Shown here piece by piece: positions 60,105 to 64,000 of a DNA stretch of 64,000 nucleotides. The position numbers and the translations under genes are program-made. This DNA is from CAZOJJ01 sp964580105. GTDB lineage: Bacteria; Bacteroidota; Rhodothermia; Rhodothermales; Rubricoccaceae. The DNA lies in assembly GCA_964580105.1 (NCBI GenBank), contig CAZOJJ010000007.1, forward strand, positions 26,985 through 90,984, written 5' to 3'. Positions within the stretch are counted from its first letter, which is position 1, and the number at the start of each line of letters is the position of its first letter. The notes below the pieces were generated by a model that was not told the DNA's origin, did no database searches, and saw only the letters and a program-made list of their open reading frames with translations.

Positions 60105-61337
60105 ATGAACCGCCTGCTCGCCTCCGCGACGGCCACCCTCGCCGTCCTCGCCCTCACCGTCGCCTCCTTCCGCGCGCCCGACCCGGTCCCGCTTCCTGAC
60201 GCAGGGTCGCCCGTCACTCTCGGCTCCGACGACGCCAAGCCGCTGCCGGGCTACCTCGACCGCAGCCTCGCCTGGCTCGCCGAGGCGCAGTTCGAGAACG
60301 GCGGCTGGGGCGCCGGCCTCCACACCCGCCAGGGCATCCGCGACCCGCACGCCGTGCAGGTGGACCCCGCCACGACCGCCTTCGCCGCGATGGCGCTCCT
60401 CCGCACCGGCAGCACGCCGGATGCCGGCCCCTACGCCCGCAACGTCGCCCGCGCCCTCGACTTCCTCGTCGCGCTCGTCGAGGAAGTCCCGGAGGAGGGA
60501 CCGCGCATCACGACCATCGAGGGCACGCAGCCGCAGGTCAAGCTCGGCCGCAACGTGGACGCCGCGATGGTGGCCCAATTCTTCACCGACGTCCTCCCCC
60601 ACCTCGACGGCCGCACGGCCCGCCGCACCGAGGCCGCCCTCGACAAGTGCCTCCGCAAGATCCAACGCGGCCAGGGCGACGACGGCTCGTGGGACGACGG
60701 CGGCTGGGCGCCCGTCCTCCAGTCGGCCATGGCGAACTCGGCGCTGGAAACCGCCGCCGCCCTCGGGCGCGAGGTGGACGAGGAGGTGCTCCGCCGCTCG
60801 CGCGCTTACCAGCAGGGCAACGTGCGCGTGCCGGCTGCCGGCGCCCCCGCCGAGGTGGACGCCAGCGCGGGCGCGGGCGTGGCGCTCTACGCCGCCACGA
60901 GCAGCCAGCGCGCCACGGCCCAGGAGGCCCGCGAGGCGATGGAGGCCGTCGGCGACGGCGGCGAGGTGAGCGTCGAGGCGCTGCGCCGGTCGGGCCGCTC
61001 GCAGGCCGACGCCGAGCGGCTCTACGACGCCTACCGCCGCAACGAGGCCACGACGGCGATGCTCCAGGACGACCGCGTCTGGCAGGGCTTCGGCAACAAC
61101 GGCGGCGAGGAGTTCCTCAGCTACATGATGACGAGCGAGAGCCTGGTCATCGCGGGCGGCGACGAGTGGGACCGCTGGCACGCCCGCCTCGCGAACCTCT
61201 TCGGCAGCATCCAGAACAACGACGGAAGCTGGAGCGGGCACCACTGCATCACGAGCCCGGTGTTCTGCACCGCCGCCGTGATCCTCGCCCTCACGGCCGA
61301 CCGCGATCCCAACCTGCTCGCTGAGCGGCAGGGCTGA
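60105..61337 (+). CDS. Secreted terpene-cyclase-like alpha-toroid protein 1
   Basis: 410 residues with a signal peptide (ATATLAVLALTVASF). The mature protein contains prenyltransferase/squalene-cyclase-type repeats: LDRSLAWLAEAQFENGGWGA, KIQRGQGDDGSWDDGGWAPV, FGSIQNNDGSWSGHHC. Each is a QW-like motif of an alpha/alpha toroid. No DxDD cyclase acid motif is seen, so it is unlikely to be a classic triterpene cyclase. The region is paralogous in design to the next gene. Location is periplasmic or extracellular by its signal. Confidence 0.72.
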   Translation: MNRLLASATATLAVLALTVASFRAPDPVPLPDAGSPVTLGSDDAKPLPGYLDRSLAWLAEAQFENGGWGAGLHTRQGIRDPHAVQVDPATTAFAAMALLRTGSTPDAGPYARNVARALDFLVALVEEVPEEGPRITTIEGTQPQVKLGRNVDAAMVAQFFTDVLPHLDGRTARRTEAALDKCLRKIQRGQGDDGSWDDGGWAPVLQSAMANSALETAAALGREVDEEVLRRSRAYQQGNVRVPAAGAPAEVDASAGAGVALYAATSSQRATAQEAREAMEAVGDGGEVSVEALRRSGRSQADAERLYDAYRRNEATTAMLQDDRVWQGFGNNGGEEFLSYMMTSESLVIAGGDEWDRWHARLANLFGSIQNNDGSWSGHHCITSPVFCTAAVILALTADRDPNLLAERQG

Positions 61338-61436
61338 GGGTTGCATGGAGGAGCGGACGCAAAGGGGAGGGTGGTTTGCTTTCCCCGGCCTTCCTCCTCC
61401 GCTCTTCCTTTCCTCCGCGCGTCCACGCTGATCACC

Positions 61437-62576
61437 GTGCGCTTCCTCTTTCCCCTCCTCCTCCTCGCCGCGTGCGCGCGGCCCGAGCCCCGGCCCGCCG
61501 AGCCCGAGGCGATGCTGGCCGACGCGGCGGCCTTCCTCTGGAGCCAACAGGCCGACGACGGCGGCTGGCACAGCGAGACGCACGGCCTCCTGCGCGGCGG
61601 CCAGGCGTGGACGCCCTTCGTCCTCCACGCGCTGCTGGCCGTGCCCGCCTCGGTCTACGCCCCGCCCGAGGCGGGCGTCGAGCGCGCCCTCGCCTTCCTC
61701 CGCGCGCGCACCAACGCCGGCGGCGTGCTGGGGCTGGCCGACTCGCTCGTCCTCGAATACCCCAACTACGCCACGGCCTACGCCCTCCGCGTCTTCGCCC
61801 GGCACGGCGCCCCCGAGGACTCGGCGCTCGTCCGCCGCATGGCGGCGTACCTCCGCGCTCAGCAGTTCACGGAGCAGCGCGGGGTCACGCCGGATCGGCC
61901 CGAGTACGGCGCGTGGGGCTTTGGCGAAGTCGCCCTGGCACACGGCGAGGTGGGCCACATCGACCTCTCGCACACGCTCCGGGCCCTCCAGGCGCTGCGG
62001 GAAGCGGGCGCCCTCGATTCGACCACCGAGGCGGACGCCCTCGTCTTCCTCCGCCTCCTCCAGAAGCGACCGGAGGAAACGCGCCCGCTCCCGCCCGGCA
62101 ATGTCGCGGCGGACTTGTCGGTCTACGACGGCGGCTTCCACGCCTCGCCCACCGTCCAGGGTACGAACAAAGGCTGGATCGGCACGGACGGCGCCTTCCG
62201 CAGCTACGCCACCGCTACGGCCGACGGCCTCCTCGCGCTCCTCGCGGCCGGGGCTGCGCCCGACAGCGCGCCCGTCCAGGACGCGCACCGATGGCTCCGG
62301 GCGCACCCCGACTGGGCCGTTCCCGCCGGCATCCCGTCCGACGGCCCCGTTCCGTGGGACCGCGTGATGGTCTTCTACCACCTCCACACCCGGAGCGCCG
62401 CCTACGCCGCCCTCGGCGACACCACGGGCCGGGCCCAGCTCACCCGCCTCCTCGCCGAGCGTCAGCGCGCCGACGGCTCGTTCGCCAACCCCGACGGCGC
62501 GCCGAACAAGGAGGACGACCCGCTCCTCGCCACGGCGATGATGGTGGAGGTGTTGAGTCGAGTGGTCGCGCGCTGA
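61437..62576 (+). CDS. Terpene-cyclase-like alpha-toroid lipoprotein 2
   Basis: 379 residues from GTG 61437, which places a lipobox (LLLLAAC) early. It has QW-like repeats: FLWSQQADDGGWHSETHGLL, and YGAWGFGEVALAHGEVGHID, and LLAERQRADGSFANPDG. An EARLY longer frame from 61341 lacks support because the lipobox would be internal. It lies 99 nt after the first toroid gene in the same orientation, so the two probably work together. No catalytic acid motif is clear. Confidence 0.7.
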   Translation: MRFLFPLLLLAACARPEPRPAEPEAMLADAAAFLWSQQADDGGWHSETHGLLRGGQAWTPFVLHALLAVPASVYAPPEAGVERALAFLRARTNAGGVLGLADSLVLEYPNYATAYALRVFARHGAPEDSALVRRMAAYLRAQQFTEQRGVTPDRPEYGAWGFGEVALAHGEVGHIDLSHTLRALQALREAGALDSTTEADALVFLRLLQKRPEETRPLPPGNVAADLSVYDGGFHASPTVQGTNKGWIGTDGAFRSYATATADGLLALLAAGAAPDSAPVQDAHRWLRAHPDWAVPAGIPSDGPVPWDRVMVFYHLHTRSAAYAALGDTTGRAQLTRLLAERQRADGSFANPDGAPNKEDDPLLATAMMVEVLSRVVAR

Positions 62577-62779
62577 GTGGGAACGTGGCACGCCGGGAGT
62601 AGCCCACCCTCCTTTCCGCTCACCCACTCCCGTTCTCCAGGGAACCCCGACCCCATCGGATCGGGCGTCGTGGGCCGGATGCTGGACGAGGCTTCGCCCG
62701 GCACGGCCACGCCGCCCGCCTCGGCACGCGCGAGAGCCCGGCTGCAACGCGTTCCGTGCCTGGTAGCTTCGGAAACGAA

Positions 62780-62812
62780 CCGCGCCCGGCTTCTTCGTGA
62801 GGCCGGGCGCGG
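62780..62812 (-). terminator. Likely terminator of the atp genes
   Basis: CCGCGCCCGGC (62780-62790) pairs with GCCGGGCGCGG (62802-62812). It lies 23 nt downstream of the atpC stop (minus strand) and the following minus-strand sequence is GTTCGTTTCC, moderately T-rich. Confidence 0.72.
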
Positions 62813-62835
62813 GGACGTCCTGGAAGGGAGCGGGC

Positions 62836-63246
62836 TCAGACCCTGCCCATCGCCGTGCGGAGGCGGTTGCGGGCGCGTTCGGCCTCGGCCTGCGCGGCGG
62901 CGCGCTCCTCGGGGCTCTCGGCAGCGGCCAGCCGCTCCTTCGCCCGCTCCTCGGCCGCGCGCGCGCGCTCCACGTCGATGGCCGAGGCGGGCTCGGCCGT
63001 CTCGGCCAGCATGATCACGCGGTTGTCGAGCACCTCGACGAACCCGCCCGTCGTGGCGAACGTGGCGACGTTCCCGTTCGGCAGCGTCACGTAGACCGGG
63101 CCGATGCCCGTGGCGGCGACCATCGGGGCGTGGTTGCGGAGGACCTCGAAGCCGCCCTCCACGCCGGGCGCGCGGAACGAGACGGCCTCGCCCCGGAAGG
63201 CGGCGCCGTCCGGCGAGACGATTTCGACGAGCAGGTTGGTAGCCAT
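62836..63246 (-). CDS. atpC: F1F0 ATP synthase epsilon subunit
   Basis: 136 residues: N-terminal beta sandwich (LLVEIVSPDGAAFRGEAVSF, GGFEVLRNHAPMVAATGIG) and the C-terminal helical hairpin rich in Ala, Glu and Arg that can inhibit hydrolysis (ERARAAEERAKERLAAAESP). ATG at 63244-63246. It follows atpD after 76 nt containing a hairpin, and a strong hairpin ends the unit. Confidence 0.95.
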   Translation of the reverse strand: MATNLLVEIVSPDGAAFRGEAVSFRAPGVEGGFEVLRNHAPMVAATGIGPVYVTLPNGNVATFATTGGFVEVLDNRVIMLAETAEPASAIDVERARAAEERAKERLAAAESPEERAAAQAEAERARNRLRTAMGRV

Positions 63247-63270
63247 GGGATGGTAACTGTCAGATGGCAG

Positions 63271-63321
63271 ATGGATGATGGAGGGCTTTCAATCAGCCAT
63301 CGCCCCTCATCCATCATCCAT
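63271..63321. repeat. 12-bp inverted repeat in the atpD-atpC spacer
   Basis: ATGGATGATGGA (63271-63282) pairs perfectly with TCCATCATCCAT (63310-63321) around 27 nt. It sits between the atpD stop and the atpC start on the shared transcript and could modulate epsilon subunit expression. Confidence 0.8.
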
Positions 63322-63322
63322 G

Positions 63323-64000
<678 letters not shown>

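Overview
The window is 64 kb of very GC-rich bacterial chromosome in draft form, with two 100-N scaffold gaps. Three features point to the Bacteroidota/Rhodothermota side of the tree. Most genes have no Shine-Dalgarno sequence. A TAnnTTTG promoter element sits just before the tRNA gene. One secreted protein ends in a type IX secretion-type C-terminal sorting domain. The extreme GC content, the standalone HsdR_N and GIN-domain proteins, and the trehalose genes fit a Rhodothermales-like marine organism (Rubricoccaceae would be my guess). The taxonomic placement is inference. I see no rRNA, prophage, IS element or CRISPR array.

Layout. 1-9948: the 3' part of ruvA, a repeat-rich spacer holding a small GIY-YIG nuclease gene, then nadE, an M23 peptidase/metallophosphoesterase pair, a nucleotidyltransferase, a TesB thioesterase and a large TolB-propeller amidohydrolase. 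10201-15049: two tiny acidic lipoproteins, a strong terminator, and the converging trehalose operon otsA-otsB-GH15. 15185-18932: tRNA-Leu(CAA), an AT-richer spacer, then four dispersed paralogues of a SpoIIAA/STAS-like protein, one with in-frame 5- and 10-residue repeats. 19258-23550: an ATPase-permease-adaptor export operon. 23859-31525: PEBP, membrane proteins, a truncated DUF2784 gene, gap 1, a Spy-like protein, a VTT-domain protein, beta-carbonic anhydrase, two YceI proteins and an outer-membrane barrel.

31619-43079: OsmC, an LD-carboxypeptidase, an HsdR_N protein, a CxxCH heme protein, a cNMP/CBS/DUF294 protein overlapping a GNAT gene, DUF2339, MgtC/SapB, a GGQ release-factor-like protein, DUF7218, a LURP-one-like protein and a Nudix hydrolase. 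43456-50620: a hybrid histidine kinase, pdxH, clpB, gap 2, and a small protein resembling the L7/L12 C-terminal domain. 50810-59714: a GIN-domain lipoprotein, an FAD monooxygenase whose start is disturbed by a tandem duplication, a CDC48-type double AAA ATPase, a T9SS cargo protein, an atypical possibly truncated fibronectin-like gene with a tiny lipoprotein gene behind it, and an NhaC antiporter. 60105-64000: two secreted terpene-cyclase-like alpha-toroid proteins, then atpC and the 3' part of atpD.

Clear functional units are trehalose synthesis and hydrolysis (otsA, otsB, GH15), the exporter, ATP synthase (atpD-atpC) and protein quality control (clpB, cdc48). The most unusual features are the palindrome family around the GIY-YIG gene, the SpoIIAA-like paralogue set, and a recurrent pattern of 13-19 bp tandem duplications in gene ends and spacers, three of which touch a stop or start codon.
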